This document shows, in pieces, positions 1 to 8,844 of a stretch of DNA of 44,855 nucleotides. The position numbers and the translations under genes were made by a program. The first letter of the stretch is position 1, and every line of letters starts with the position of its first letter. This DNA is from HB2-32-21 sp041603535 (GTDB taxonomy: Bacteria > Pseudomonadota > Gammaproteobacteria > Pseudomonadales > Porticoccaceae): positions 1-44,855 of the forward strand of contig JBFIEE010000026.1 in NCBI GenBank assembly GCA_041603535.1, read 5' to 3'. Under the pieces are notes generated by a model. That model had not been told where the DNA came from. It made no database searches and saw only the letters and a program-made list of their open reading frames with translations.

Positions 1-1
1 C

Positions 2-343
2 GTGGGCTCGATCATCACCAAACTCGGTTTTGGCAAGCTGGTACATTACGCTGCAGCCAAAGGCGGCATGGATCACATGACCCAGAGCCTGGCACAGGGC
101 TGGGGCAAGCACAATATTCACGTCAACGCCCTGCTGCCCGGCCTGGTGGACACTGAGATGATGCCCTGCGAAGGACCGAAAAAAGTACCTCTGGTAGACA
201 TCATTGTGAAGAAAACCCCGGTCGGCAAATACGGCAAGCCCGAAGATTTCTACGGTATGTCAGTATTGCTTGCCAGCCCAGCCTCTGATTTTATTACCGG
301 TTCTATTATTGTGATGGACGGGGGGCTTTCGTTAGCTCTCTAA
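2..343 (+). CDS. SDR family oxidoreductase, C-terminal part (5' end outside window)
   Basis: This is the C-terminal 113 residues of a short-chain dehydrogenase/reductase that continues upstream of the window; the apparent GTG at base 2 is internal coding sequence. The catalytic Ser and YxxxK motif are present (GS at the left edge, then YAAAK), followed by the family's PG-V-T segment and the C-terminal ITG...DGG signature. The protein ends at TAA 341-343. It aligns directly with residues 143-255 of the next gene; about 38 residues around the active site are identical apart from a few substitutions, after which the substrate loop (after GPK) diverges. I infer a tandem paralogue using NAD(P)H on an unknown alcohol or ketone. 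About 140 N-terminal residues, including the nucleotide-binding motif, lie outside the window. Confidence 0.9.
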   Translation: MGSIITKLGFGKLVHYAAAKGGMDHMTQSLAQGWGKHNIHVNALLPGLVDTEMMPCEGPKKVPLVDIIVKKTPVGKYGKPEDFYGMSVLLASPASDFITGSIIVMDGGLSLAL

Positions 344-416
344 CGGAGCAAGGCTAGCCTAGATTCGTCTGACCGCTAGATATACTAAATACGTTAATTA
401 TAATGAGGAGACGATA

Positions 417-1184
417 ATGGATATATTTGATCTCACCGGCAAAGTCGCCATTATCACCGGTGGTAATGGCGGGCTTGGCCTCGGCATGGCCAGGGGCCTC
501 GCCAGCGCGGGCGCGGCCGTGGCGGTGGTTGGGCGTAATCAGGACAAAATAGACAATGCAGTTAAAACGCTTGCAGCAGCCGGGGCGCAAGCGCTCGGCA
601 TTCAAGCCGATGTTTCCAGTGAGGATGACGTCAACCGCATGGTCCGGGAAACCGTCGATCATTTTGGCCGGGTGGATATTTTGGTCAACAATGCCGCCAT
701 CAGCTGGGGAATCCATCCGGACAAAATGACGCTGGATGAATGGAATAATTTCATTGCCGTCAACCTTACCTCCTGCTTTCTAACCTGCAGGGCCTGCTTC
801 CCGGAAATGGTCAAAGCCGGTGGTGGCAAAATTATCAACGTCGGCTCTATCATCACCAAGCTCGGTTTTGGCAAGCTCGTTCACTATGCCGCCGCCAAAG
901 GCGGTATGGATCATATGACCCAGAGCCTGGCACAGGGCTGGGGCAAGCATAATATTCAGGTGAATGCCGTTTTGCCGGGGCTGGTAGACACTGAAATGAT
1001 GCCTTGCTCGGGACCAAAAGCAATGACGCGCGCGGTCCAGTATGTGTCTAAAAAATCGCCGGTCGGCAGGTATGGCGTGCCCGAAGACTTTCACGGATTA
1101 TCGATCCTGCTGTCCAGTAAAGCTTCCGATTTTATTACCGGCGCTATTATTGTTGCTGATGGCGGACTATCTCTATCAATTTAG
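417..1184 (+). CDS. SDR family NAD(P)-dependent oxidoreductase
   Basis: A complete 255-residue classical short-chain dehydrogenase. The cofactor motif TGGNGGLG lies at residues 14-21, the structural NNAA at 91-94, and the catalytic Ser144, Tyr157 and Lys161 (YAAAK) are in place; the C-terminus has the usual ITGAIIVADGG. The ATG at 417 is preceded by a good ribosome binding site (GAGGAG, 405-410). It lies 73 bp after the truncated SDR gene and is clearly its tandem duplicate. The flavin monooxygenase and extradiol dioxygenase follow on the same strand, so the likely role is oxidation or reduction of an alcohol/ketone intermediate in a degradation pathway. The substrate cannot be predicted. Family assignment is firm; the pathway role is inference. 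Confidence 0.95.
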   Translation: MDIFDLTGKVAIITGGNGGLGLGMARGLASAGAAVAVVGRNQDKIDNAVKTLAAAGAQALGIQADVSSEDDVNRMVRETVDHFGRVDILVNNAAISWGIHPDKMTLDEWNNFIAVNLTSCFLTCRACFPEMVKAGGGKIINVGSIITKLGFGKLVHYAAAKGGMDHMTQSLAQGWGKHNIQVNAVLPGLVDTEMMPCSGPKAMTRAVQYVSKKSPVGRYGVPEDFHGLSILLSSKASDFITGAIIVADGGLSLSI

Positions 1185-1302
1185 TTTGCGCTATTTATTG
1201 GGGCCTGGATTCGCATGGTTGCGCGGGTTCAACCCTCGACTAATTTACCTATAACACATTAAACTGCCGACACCTGATGTCGCCAAAACAGAGGACAACA
1301 CG

Positions 1303-2385
1303 ATGGATGTAGGATTATCACTAATATTTCAGGGTCTCGACCCCAACATGACTGATCACGAGGTCTACACCAATGACCTACGCATGGGTGATCTCGCCGA
1401 GGAACTGGGTTTCCAGTCAATCTGGGGCGTAGAACACCATTTTACTGATTACACCATGTGTCCCGACGTCATGCAGTACCTGTCCTACTGGGCTGGACGC
1501 AACCCGAATCTTGGCCTCGGCTCGATGGTCGTTGTTCTACCCTGGCATGACCCGATGCGCGTGGCAGAGGAAATCTCAATGCTCGATAACATGTCAAATG
1601 GGCGAGTTATTCTCGGCATAGGCCGCGGCCTAGGTCGAGTTGAGTTTGAAGGGTTTGGTCGTGATATGAACGTCAGCCGCGAGCACTTTACAGAATCTGC
1701 GCAGATGATTCTCAAGGGGCTTGAAACCGGTTACTGTGAGTTTGATGGCAAGCAAGTCCGGCAAGCGCGCCGCGATATCCGCCCGGCCCCGTATAAAAGC
1801 TTCAAAGGTCGCACTTACGCCGCCGCCGTTTCGCCTGAGTCTTCCAAAATTATGGCGGAACTCGGCATCGGGATTTTGGTTATCCCACAAAAGCCCTGGG
1901 CCCATGTGGATCGAGAGCTGGCGGATTACCGCGATATCTTTTTAAAAATTAACGGCACTGAAGCACCACCACCAATCCTCGCTGGCTGGACTTTCTGTGA
2001 TGAAAGTGCCGACCGCGCCGAAGAAATGGCTTATAAATATATCGGTGGCTATTATCGATCCGTCATCGAACATTACGAAATGGCCGGTGACCACCTGAAA
2101 AATACCAAGGGTTATGAAACCTACGGCGCTATGCAGGAGCACGTCAGCAAAAGTGTCGAAGACGCCATCAAATTTTTTATGAGTATCCAGGTTTGGGGCA
2201 CACCAGAAAAGTGCTTCGAAACCATCAAAGATTTTACTACCCGCACCGGCGCTGGCGCCTATAACGGCGTGTTTAGTTATGGCAGCATGCCCTATGCGGA
2301 CGTCGAAAAAAGCCTGCGCCTGTTTGCCCGCGATGTCCTGCCAGAGATACGGAAACTGCCAGGACAGGCCTTGTTAGCCGCGTAA
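1303..2385 (+). CDS. LLM class flavin-dependent oxidoreductase
   Basis: A 360-residue protein of the bacterial luciferase-like monooxygenase family, which uses reduced FMN or F420 to oxygenate or reduce organic substrates in a TIM-barrel fold. Family features are the N-terminal GLSLIFQ strand, the LAEELGFQSIWGVEHHF segment at about residues 32-48, the LGLGSMVVVLPWHDPMRVAEE region, and LDNMSNGRVILGIGRG, which matches the luciferase-type GR-GIGRG segment. The ATG at 1303 has a GAGGA ribosome binding site at 1291-1295. It sits 118 bp downstream of the SDR pair and upstream of a ring-cleaving dioxygenase gene. I infer a monooxygenase in the same catabolic route. Whether the cofactor is FMN or F420 is not visible. 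Confidence 0.92.
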   Translation: MDVGLSLIFQGLDPNMTDHEVYTNDLRMGDLAEELGFQSIWGVEHHFTDYTMCPDVMQYLSYWAGRNPNLGLGSMVVVLPWHDPMRVAEEISMLDNMSNGRVILGIGRGLGRVEFEGFGRDMNVSREHFTESAQMILKGLETGYCEFDGKQVRQARRDIRPAPYKSFKGRTYAAAVSPESSKIMAELGIGILVIPQKPWAHVDRELADYRDIFLKINGTEAPPPILAGWTFCDESADRAEEMAYKYIGGYYRSVIEHYEMAGDHLKNTKGYETYGAMQEHVSKSVEDAIKFFMSIQVWGTPEKCFETIKDFTTRTGAGAYNGVFSYGSMPYADVEKSLRLFARDVLPEIRKLPGQALLAA

Positions 2386-2637
2386 TTCCAGTACCCGGTT
2401 TTACCGGACGACCTCTGCAACATGGCCAGTCACGCCTCGAATAACTAGTGTTTCGTTAGCCGAGGGTGACTGGCTTCATTATGTTTATCCCATCCTGCTT
2501 TATCGAGTAAGGCTCGTCTACGACCGAATATCCATTACTTACTCCGCGCATTTAAATCGCTTTACTTCACTTTACTCCAGGCAGCCGAGGCAGTAGCGTA
2601 GCCACCGGATACCGATAAAACTCTCAGGAGCTGGCTC
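2386..2637. other. Intergenic spacer between monooxygenase and dioxygenase genes
   Basis: This 252-bp non-coding stretch holds the long interrupted hairpin listed at 2425-2474 and otherwise no recognised element. The downstream gene has a plausible ribosome binding site (CAGGAG near 2624-2629), so it could be transcribed from its own promoter here, but I could not pick a convincing -35/-10 pair. Confidence 0.5.
2425..2474. repeat. Long interrupted inverted repeat (strong hairpin)
   Basis: GCCAGTCAC (2425-2433) plus CCTCG (2435-2439) pairs exactly with CGAGG (2461-2465) plus GTGACTGGC (2466-2474), leaving only G2434 unpaired. The 21-base interior can add a further TAAC/GTTA stem (2442-2445 with 2456-2459). 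There is no T-run after either arm, so it is not a textbook intrinsic terminator. It could be an mRNA-stabilising or processing structure at the 3' end of the monooxygenase transcript, or a protein-binding dyad. Confidence 0.75.
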
Positions 2638-3489
2638 ATGGATTCCAGTCAGGCTGACCACGATACTCTACCAACGTTGTTTATACCCCACGGCGGCGGG
2701 CCCTGCTTTTATATGGACTGGACGATGGGGCCAGCAGACACCTGGCATAAGATGGGGCACTGGTTGAAAAACCTGGGGGAATCTCTTGGTTCTGCGTCGG
2801 TGAGTACTAAACCCGTCAGCGACCCGAAAGCTATTGTCGTGTTTTCGGCTCACTGGGAGAACGACATCGTAACGATCAATAGCGCTGCGCGACCGGAACT
2901 TATATTCGACTACTACAACTTTCCTCCCCATACCTATGACCTGGAGTATCCGGCCCCCGGCGATCCCGAGCTCGCGAACACCATTGAACGTATGCTCTCA
3001 AACGCGGGTATTGGCTGTCGACAGGATCCCGACCACGGCTTTGACCATGGCGTATTTGTTCCCTTTATGCTGATCTATCCGGCCGCCAATATTCCCATCG
3101 TGCAGGTTTCTCTCGTCAACTCACTTGATCCTGAGGAGCACCTGAAAATCGGCCAGGCCCTGGCCGCGCTGCGCAAAGAAAACGTTCTCCTGGTTGGCAG
3201 CGGTATGAGCTACCACAACATGACCGCATTAATGAGAACCGACCAGTCGCATGCTGATTCAGATTTTTTTGATCACTGGCTCACAGACATTTGCGAGTCC
3301 ACGCCCAACCAGCGTAATCAGGCACTCTGTAACTGGCATGCGGCGCCGGGGGCACGCCAAGCCCATCCACGTGAGGAACATTTACTGCCTTTAATGGTCG
3401 TCGCCGGCGCAGCGACGAGCGATTGCGGGAAGAAGATTTATTCTGATCGTGTCCTGGGAGCGGCAGTATCAGCGTTTCGCTTCGGCTAG
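2638..3489 (+). CDS. DODA/LigB-type class III extradiol ring-cleavage dioxygenase
   Basis: A 283-residue member of the DODA-type class III extradiol dioxygenases (LigB superfamily), which open catecholic rings using non-haem Fe(II) or act on related substrates. Hallmarks are the N-terminal IPHGGGP (candidate metal ligand His18), VVFSAHW (His72), the YNFPPHTYDLEYPAPGDPELA segment (split here: YNFPPHTYDLEY at about 93-104, then PAPGDPELA), DHGFDHGVFVP (His133 and His137) and LLVGSGMSYHN (His193), all in the family order. Length is normal for the family. The ATG at 2638 follows CAGGAG. It follows SDR and monooxygenase genes on the same strand and converges on tgpA. I infer cleavage of an aromatic or dihydroxylated intermediate; the substrate is unknown. 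Confidence 0.92.
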   Translation: MDSSQADHDTLPTLFIPHGGGPCFYMDWTMGPADTWHKMGHWLKNLGESLGSASVSTKPVSDPKAIVVFSAHWENDIVTINSAARPELIFDYYNFPPHTYDLEYPAPGDPELANTIERMLSNAGIGCRQDPDHGFDHGVFVPFMLIYPAANIPIVQVSLVNSLDPEEHLKIGQALAALRKENVLLVGSGMSYHNMTALMRTDQSHADSDFFDHWLTDICESTPNQRNQALCNWHAAPGARQAHPREEHLLPLMVVAGAATSDCGKKIYSDRVLGAAVSAFRFG

Positions 3490-3674
3490 TGTATTTAACG
3501 CGCGCCATTGAGCTGCGCACGCTATTATGATTTGTATCACCTCACCCACCCTCGCCTCTGACTGGCGCCGCTGTTTAGCTTCCTTGATATTTGCTTAACT
3601 TTTTGGAAATTCTTATAAATTTCTGGAGCCTTGTCCGACTGGCGTGGCCGCTATCGAACAGCGGTCAACGCCTC

Positions 3675-5708
3675 TCACCGTGGTCTTGTACGGGGTCGAA
3701 ATCGACTTAGCTCTACCCACAACGCTTTGGTGCGGGTGGTGCTCGCCGCGTAGCGTTGCGCCTCGAATAGAGAAGTCAGCCTGGCGACGTCGTCCTTGAG
3801 ATCCGGTCTCTCGATAGCGACACGTTGAGCGAAATCCCGAGCTCCCTCGCCGGCATGTCGCTTGATGCCAGCACGCTCCATGCGCAGACAAAATCTCAGA
3901 AAAAACTGATCGATCTGATCCCTGTAATGCTTTTCCCGGCTACGAAATAGCATAATCGCTACGGGCAGCATGGCAAAACTGCCAGCGATCAACAGAAATA
4001 GTCCGATACGTAAGGGATCGACGCGCCCCAACAGACCGCTCAGCAATCCGCTTTGAACATTTTCATAGCCAAGCACCCATTTCCCCCATGCATAGTCCAG
4101 CGCATCGAGACGCAGGCGCAATTTATTCAACCAGGAAATATGACGGAACCGCTCCAGCGCCAGCGGCGACCCCTCAAGAAAACCTTCCTCCTCGGCAAAT
4201 AAATCGGCGAAACTGCTTTCTATGCGCTCAGGCGCCACTGCCGCTGTTGGGTCAACCTGTACCCAACCCCGATGCTCCAGCCATACTTCGGCCCACGCAT
4301 GGGCATCGTACTGGTGAACCAACATGTAATCTTCGTTGGGATGACGTTCCCCGCCCTGATAACCCACCACGATCCGCGCGGGAATCCCGGCCGCGCGCAT
4401 AAAGACTACAAAACTACTGGCATAAAGTTCGCAGAAACCTCGTTTGGTACCCCACAGAAACTCGTCTACGGTATGTCTACCCAACAGCGGTGGCTTCAGG
4501 GTATAAATGAAATCGCGATTATAGTAGCGTAACACCCGGGTTATTAACGCCTCTGGCTCAGGTGTTTCTGAACGCCAACGCCGCGCTATTCTGCTCGTTT
4601 CAGGGTTGAAGCCGCCTGGTAACTCAAGCTCAATATTCGTTCGTCCACTCGATAGCCCGTCCGCTTCCAGCGTGTAGTCCAGCCAGGTTTTAACGCGGTA
4701 TTGTTTCTCGGCGGTCACCGGCAATTTGTTATACAGGCGGAAATCGCGAGTCAGCGCGACACCGGGGGAATCCGGTGTTGGCGTGGCCAGGGCAAATAAC
4801 CAGGGGCTGTTAGTCGAATCCATGGTCACCGTGTAGGATAACGGTTCCCCACGCCGCTCAGCGAGCTGATTCCAGGGCTCCGGTTTACTGCCGTACCATT
4901 GCAATAAATTATCATCTCGGTAGCCCCATGGTCCGGTTTGCCGCCAGCTGCGCCCATCGAATTTTGAAAACACCAGTCCCCGCCAGTACAGCATCCGCTG
5001 CGATGGCATGTCGCCGTCGAACTCGACGCGAAAGGCCACTTTGCCAGTACGGCTAAGATCGGTGAAGTCTCCTGGCGTCATGCTATCGCTGACACCTATC
5101 ACACCACTGTGCTGCTGCCTTGGTACTGACCACAGCGCACCTATCCTGGGCATGACTAAAAATAACACCAGCATCAGGGGCAGCGACTGGGCGACCAGCA
5201 CCGCACTTTTTTGCAGAGGCCGCAGCCACCGCCCCTGAATTGTGCTTTGATAAACGCCCACCAGAGCAGCAGTGACCAGTACGAGCCCCGCTAATACGAA
5301 CAGCGCGGTGGCGATGGTTTGTTCAAACAGGCACTGAATGATGACCACGAAGTAGGCCAGATAAATCAGGACAAGGGCATCGCGACGACGATGAATCTCC
5401 AGCAGTTTGAGCATAAAACCGCTGACCAGTAATGCCACCATCGGCTCCAGCCCGATCAGACGGCCATAACTGCTCAACACGCCCCCCAGGCACAGCAGGA
5501 CCAGCAGCATTTTGTGCAGTTTACCGGGGTGTTGCCAGGCACCCCGGTAAACCTGTATCTGCCAGATAATGGCCAACACCGCGGCGGCGATCACCCAATA
5601 CGGTAAATGCGCCACATGGAGAAAGACGGCTAGTGCAACGCTAATCAGCATCCACAACAGACCGGTACGCGGAGTTTGCCAGGCGGGTTCCATCAGCCTC
5701 TGGCTCAT
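3675..5708 (-). CDS. tgpA: TgpA-type membrane transglutaminase-like protein (DUF3488/DUF4129)
   Basis: A 677-residue inner-membrane protein with the Pseudomonas TgpA architecture. It has about six hydrophobic helices in residues 15-185, a periplasmic transglutaminase-like core, one helix at about 567-588, and a cytoplasmic DUF4129 tail. The papain-like catalytic triad is visible: Cys426 in RGFCELYA, His470 in AHAW and Asp486 in QVDPTAA. In Pseudomonas this family is important for viability, but its substrate is not settled. Its ATG overlaps the stop of the DUF58 gene (ATGA, 5705-5708), implying translational coupling. With the MoxR ATPase upstream it forms the widely conserved moxR-DUF58-tgpA trio. 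Confidence 0.95.
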   Translation of the reverse strand: MSQRLMEPAWQTPRTGLLWMLISVALAVFLHVAHLPYWVIAAAVLAIIWQIQVYRGAWQHPGKLHKMLLVLLCLGGVLSSYGRLIGLEPMVALLVSGFMLKLLEIHRRRDALVLIYLAYFVVIIQCLFEQTIATALFVLAGLVLVTAALVGVYQSTIQGRWLRPLQKSAVLVAQSLPLMLVLFLVMPRIGALWSVPRQQHSGVIGVSDSMTPGDFTDLSRTGKVAFRVEFDGDMPSQRMLYWRGLVFSKFDGRSWRQTGPWGYRDDNLLQWYGSKPEPWNQLAERRGEPLSYTVTMDSTNSPWLFALATPTPDSPGVALTRDFRLYNKLPVTAEKQYRVKTWLDYTLEADGLSSGRTNIELELPGGFNPETSRIARRWRSETPEPEALITRVLRYYNRDFIYTLKPPLLGRHTVDEFLWGTKRGFCELYASSFVVFMRAAGIPARIVVGYQGGERHPNEDYMLVHQYDAHAWAEVWLEHRGWVQVDPTAAVAPERIESSFADLFAEEEGFLEGSPLALERFRHISWLNKLRLRLDALDYAWGKWVLGYENVQSGLLSGLLGRVDPLRIGLFLLIAGSFAMLPVAIMLFRSREKHYRDQIDQFFLRFCLRMERAGIKRHAGEGARDFAQRVAIERPDLKDDVARLTSLFEAQRYAASTTRTKALWVELSRFRPRTRPR

Positions 5709-6667
5709 CCAACGCGCTCAAACAACGCCAATTCCCTGAGAATATTATCCCGGTGTAGTTCGCCACGACCTGGCATCACTTCTATCCCTGGCAAACGCAA
5801 TCCATACACGGCGGAACCCTTCGACAAGTCCAGCAGCCAGCCACACAGACGGGACAGCCTGGCTTCGGTGTCCAGGCCAGGGAAAGCGTCCCAATCCAGC
5901 CATACCTGTTCATCGACGGGATCCGAGTAGTGTTTGGTCTGCAAGCCCTGTTCACGGGCATAGTGCTTCCAGGCAACATGGCTCAGAGACTCGCCTGGTC
6001 GGTATTTTTCCAGACCTCGAAAATCCTCACGACCACCTGGCATTTCATTGACCCCCTGCCCCGCCACAGGAGTCGCTGTTCTGCTCTTCGCATCCATAGG
6101 CTGAGGATAGACAAGCGCGCGCATATTCAGCTCCAGGTGGGTCCACACTCTTAGTAGACCCAACGGATAGACACTCTCTACTGTGACCCGTCCAGGCTCC
6201 AGCCAGCCCCGTGTTCGCGCCGCCACGGCCAGCGTCACCTCAGCGAGTTCAATCCCAGGCAGCGATGTCGTCAACTCATCCGAACCTCGATAGTGGAGCC
6301 TGATATTGTCCCTGTAGCGCCGTCCAGTCTGGTGCAGGGCCAGGCCAAATTCCGCCCGCCCGCCGCAATAACAGGGGTATGTTCGCCCCGCTTCGACAGA
6401 CAAACCCGACAGATTTAAAAATGTGTGGAAAATCGCCACCACAAACATCGCCGACAATAGAAATGCCGCACCAAATACCAGATTGTTTTCGTAGTTGGTG
6501 GCGGTCAACCACAATAAAATCAGCACAGCGACAAAGCTAAAGCCGGCGCGGGTAGGAAAGATGAATAGACGATTGCTGTTTAAACGAATCTTTGATGCGG
6601 CAGGTAAACGCCAGTTGACCCACTGCTGGTAGCGTTGAGTGAGTTTTTCACGCCATCCTGCAAGCAT
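5705..6667 (-). CDS. DUF58 domain-containing membrane protein
   Basis: A 320-residue DUF58 protein. Two adjacent hydrophobic helices (about residues 35-75) precede a cytoplasmic von Willebrand A-like DUF58 region; the signature segment GGREDFRGLEKYRPGE followed by HVAWKHYAR is clear. DUF58 proteins regularly pair with MoxR AAA+ ATPases and transglutaminase-like membrane proteins, exactly as here, and are thought to act in assembly or metal insertion of envelope proteins. I chose the ATG at 6667 because GGGGTG lies about 8 bases upstream; a TTG two codons earlier (6673) is possible. The gene overlaps tgpA by 4 bp and starts about 20 bp after the moxR stop. Confidence 0.93.
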   Translation of the reverse strand: MLAGWREKLTQRYQQWVNWRLPAASKIRLNSNRLFIFPTRAGFSFVAVLILLWLTATNYENNLVFGAAFLLSAMFVVAIFHTFLNLSGLSVEAGRTYPCYCGGRAEFGLALHQTGRRYRDNIRLHYRGSDELTTSLPGIELAEVTLAVAARTRGWLEPGRVTVESVYPLGLLRVWTHLELNMRALVYPQPMDAKSRTATPVAGQGVNEMPGGREDFRGLEKYRPGESLSHVAWKHYAREQGLQTKHYSDPVDEQVWLDWDAFPGLDTEARLSRLCGWLLDLSKGSAVYGLRLPGIEVMPGRGELHRDNILRELALFERVG

Positions 6668-6688
6668 TGGCAAGTCACCCCTGACAAA

Positions 6689-7609
6689 TCAAATAATATC
6701 TACCGTGTTGACGATCTGCTGAATCAGACTGGCAATCTCCTGATCATTGGCGATCCCGTGTAAGCGATGATTCCACACCGGAGCCAGCATTGTCTGGATA
6801 TCTTCTGGAATCACATACTCTCTACCATCCATGAGTGCCCAGGCGCGCGCACTTTGCAACACCGCCATACCACCTCGAGGAGAAATACCATGTTCCAGGT
6901 CGGCCAGTGTGCGGGTTTGCTGTAAAAGTCGCTGCAAATAATCGACCAGGCTTTCGGAAGCGCGAACCCTGGTCACCTGCAACTGAATTTGCTGCAATAA
7001 CTTGGCGCTGATACTACCTTTCAGGCCATTCAGTTTGTGTCGGGGATCTTCCCCGGCCAATAACTGGCGCTCCGCCATCGGGTCCGGATATCCCAGTTTT
7101 ATTCGCATCAAAAAGCGGTCTAACTGCGATTCTGGCAGCGGGAAGGTGCCTCCCTGAGTAACCGGATTTTGCGTGGCAATCACAAAAAAGGGATCTGGCA
7201 GCTGACGCGTTTCACCCTCAATGCTGACTTGCCCTTCGGACATAGCTTCAAGTAACGCGCTCTGCGTTTTCGGCGTCGTGCGATTGATTTCGTCAGCCAA
7301 CAGCATTTGACTGAACACCGGGCCGGGATGAAATACGAAGGCGCTATTGCTGCGGTCGTAGACCGAAACGCCGACGATGTCTGCAGGCAACAGGTCGCTG
7401 GTAAACTGCACACGTTTATAACTTAGACCGAGCGCCCTGGCCAGCGCCTGAGCCAGCGTGGTTTTACCCATGCCCGGCAAATCTTCGATAAGGAGGTGGC
7501 CCCGTGCAAACAGACAGGCGAGCGCCAGACGAATTTCATGATCTTTGCCAACCAGCACATTGCCGATGTGAGCGACCGTTGTATCGGTGACTTTCTTGAC
7601 AGCGCTCAA
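6689..7609 (-). CDS. MoxR family AAA+ ATPase
   Basis: A 306-residue MoxR-type AAA+ ATPase, a chaperone-like class that works with DUF58 and VWA partners. Walker A is PGMGKTT (residues 45-51), Walker B MLLADE (102-107), sensor 1 lies in VIATQNP, and the MoxR-typical LPESQLDRF follows; the lid domain contains SPRGG. The only start that gives the expected N-terminus is a TTG at 7609, which overlaps the metZ stop codon (TTGA), suggesting low-level, coupled translation after metZ. The downstream partners are DUF58 (15-21 bp away) and tgpA. That this envelope module is appended to an amino-acid/purine gene string is unusual. Function is inferred from the conserved trio. Confidence 0.93.
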   Translation of the reverse strand: MSAVKKVTDTTVAHIGNVLVGKDHEIRLALACLFARGHLLIEDLPGMGKTTLAQALARALGLSYKRVQFTSDLLPADIVGVSVYDRSNSAFVFHPGPVFSQMLLADEINRTTPKTQSALLEAMSEGQVSIEGETRQLPDPFFVIATQNPVTQGGTFPLPESQLDRFLMRIKLGYPDPMAERQLLAGEDPRHKLNGLKGSISAKLLQQIQLQVTRVRASESLVDYLQRLLQQTRTLADLEHGISPRGGMAVLQSARAWALMDGREYVIPEDIQTMLAPVWNHRLHGIANDQEIASLIQQIVNTVDII

Positions 7610-8844
7610 ACTGCGACCAGTCCCTGCTGCAGATCACCTTTGATATCCTCAATAGCTTCCAGCCCCACGGCCACCCTGATCAGGTTTTCGGTAATACCGG
7701 CGGCCGCCCTGTCGGTTTCCGTCAACCTGCCATGGGTGGTGGTGGCCGGATGAACAATGGTTGTTTTGGCATCGCCGAGGTTCGCAGTCAACGATAAAAT
7801 GCGGGTGCTATCAATAACACGCCATGCTTCCTCGCGACCACCCCTGACGCGAAAGGACAGTACGCCACCGAAAGCCCGCTGTTGCTGTTGCGCCAACGCA
7901 TGGCCAACATGTTCCTCCAGGCCAGCATAAAAAACCTTCTCCACTGTCGGCTGCTCTACCAGCCATCGCGCCAGGGTTAGCGCACTGGAGGAGTGGGCCT
8001 CCATGCGCAACCGCAGAGTTTCCAGACCCTTGAGAAATACCCACGCATTGAATGGGCTCATTGTCGGACCGGCGGAACGTATAAAAGCCAACACCTCGTC
8101 CATCAACTCCTTGCGGCCCAGTGCAACGCCACCCATGCACCGTCCCTGCCCATCCAGGTACTTGGTCGCTGAATGAATCACTATATCGGCGCCCCATTCC
8201 AGTGGTCGCTGCAGCGCGGGCGTGCAAAAACAGTTATCCACTACCAGTAGCGTACCGGTCTTTTTGGCCAGTGCTGCCAGCGCCGCCAGATCAGCGATCT
8301 CGGACAGCGGATTCGATGGGGTTTCCAGAAAAAGCATACGCGTTTCTGGCTGGATAGCCGCTTCCCAGGCAGCCATATCGGTGAGGGGAACCATCGTCGC
8401 GTCAACACCGAATTTTGCCAGATACTTGTTTAACAGTACGGTGGTGGTGCCGAAAACACTGCGTGAGCAAACAATATGGTCACCGCTTTTTAGCAGTGCC
8501 ATGCAGGTACTCAAAATAGCAGCCATGCCAGATGATGTCGCTACCGCCAGTTCCGCGCCTTCCAGGGCAGCTATACGCTCCTCAAAAGTACGCACGGTGG
8601 GATTGGTATAGCGTGAATACACATTCCCGGGCTGCTCGCCACTGAATCGAGCTGCGGCTTCGGCGGCATTGGCAAAGACATAACTGGATGTCGTATAAAT
8701 GGCCTCGCTATGCTCACCCTCGGCACCACGCCGCTGCCCGGCGCGCACCGCAAGGGTATCGAGAGAGGCATTTTCCAGCGGCCCCCCTGAGCCATCCGCC
8801 AGGGAATTATTTCGCGGATCACCAGCACCTCTGAACTCACTCAT
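7606..8844 (-). CDS. metZ: O-succinylhomoserine sulfhydrylase
   Basis: A 412-residue PLP enzyme of the Cys/Met metabolism family. It converts O-succinylhomoserine and sulfide into homocysteine in direct-sulfhydrylation methionine synthesis. Visible features are the SRYTNPTV substrate/phosphate-binding segment, ATSSGMAAI, the VVDNCFCTP motif, and the Schiff-base lysine in SATKYLDGQGR (Lys228). The purF-metZ order is the Pseudomonas arrangement and supports MetZ over cystathionine synthase. I place the start at the ATG 8842-8844, which overlaps the purF stop as ATGA and has GGGAG about 8 bases upstream; an in-frame ATG at 8859 would add five residues. It is followed directly by the MoxR gene. 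Confidence 0.94.
   Translation of the reverse strand: MSEFRGAGDPRNNSLADGSGGPLENASLDTLAVRAGQRRGAEGEHSEAIYTTSSYVFANAAEAAARFSGEQPGNVYSRYTNPTVRTFEERIAALEGAELAVATSSGMAAILSTCMALLKSGDHIVCSRSVFGTTTVLLNKYLAKFGVDATMVPLTDMAAWEAAIQPETRMLFLETPSNPLSEIADLAALAALAKKTGTLLVVDNCFCTPALQRPLEWGADIVIHSATKYLDGQGRCMGGVALGRKELMDEVLAFIRSAGPTMSPFNAWVFLKGLETLRLRMEAHSSSALTLARWLVEQPTVEKVFYAGLEEHVGHALAQQQQRAFGGVLSFRVRGGREEAWRVIDSTRILSLTANLGDAKTTIVHPATTTHGRLTETDRAAAGITENLIRVAVGLEAIEDIKGDLQQGLVAV

Noticed and set aside
3490..3674. Possible bidirectional terminator between convergent dioxygenase and tgpA genes
   Set aside because: Only a weak AT-rich GAAATT/AATTTC stem is present, with no GC-rich hairpin plus T-run.
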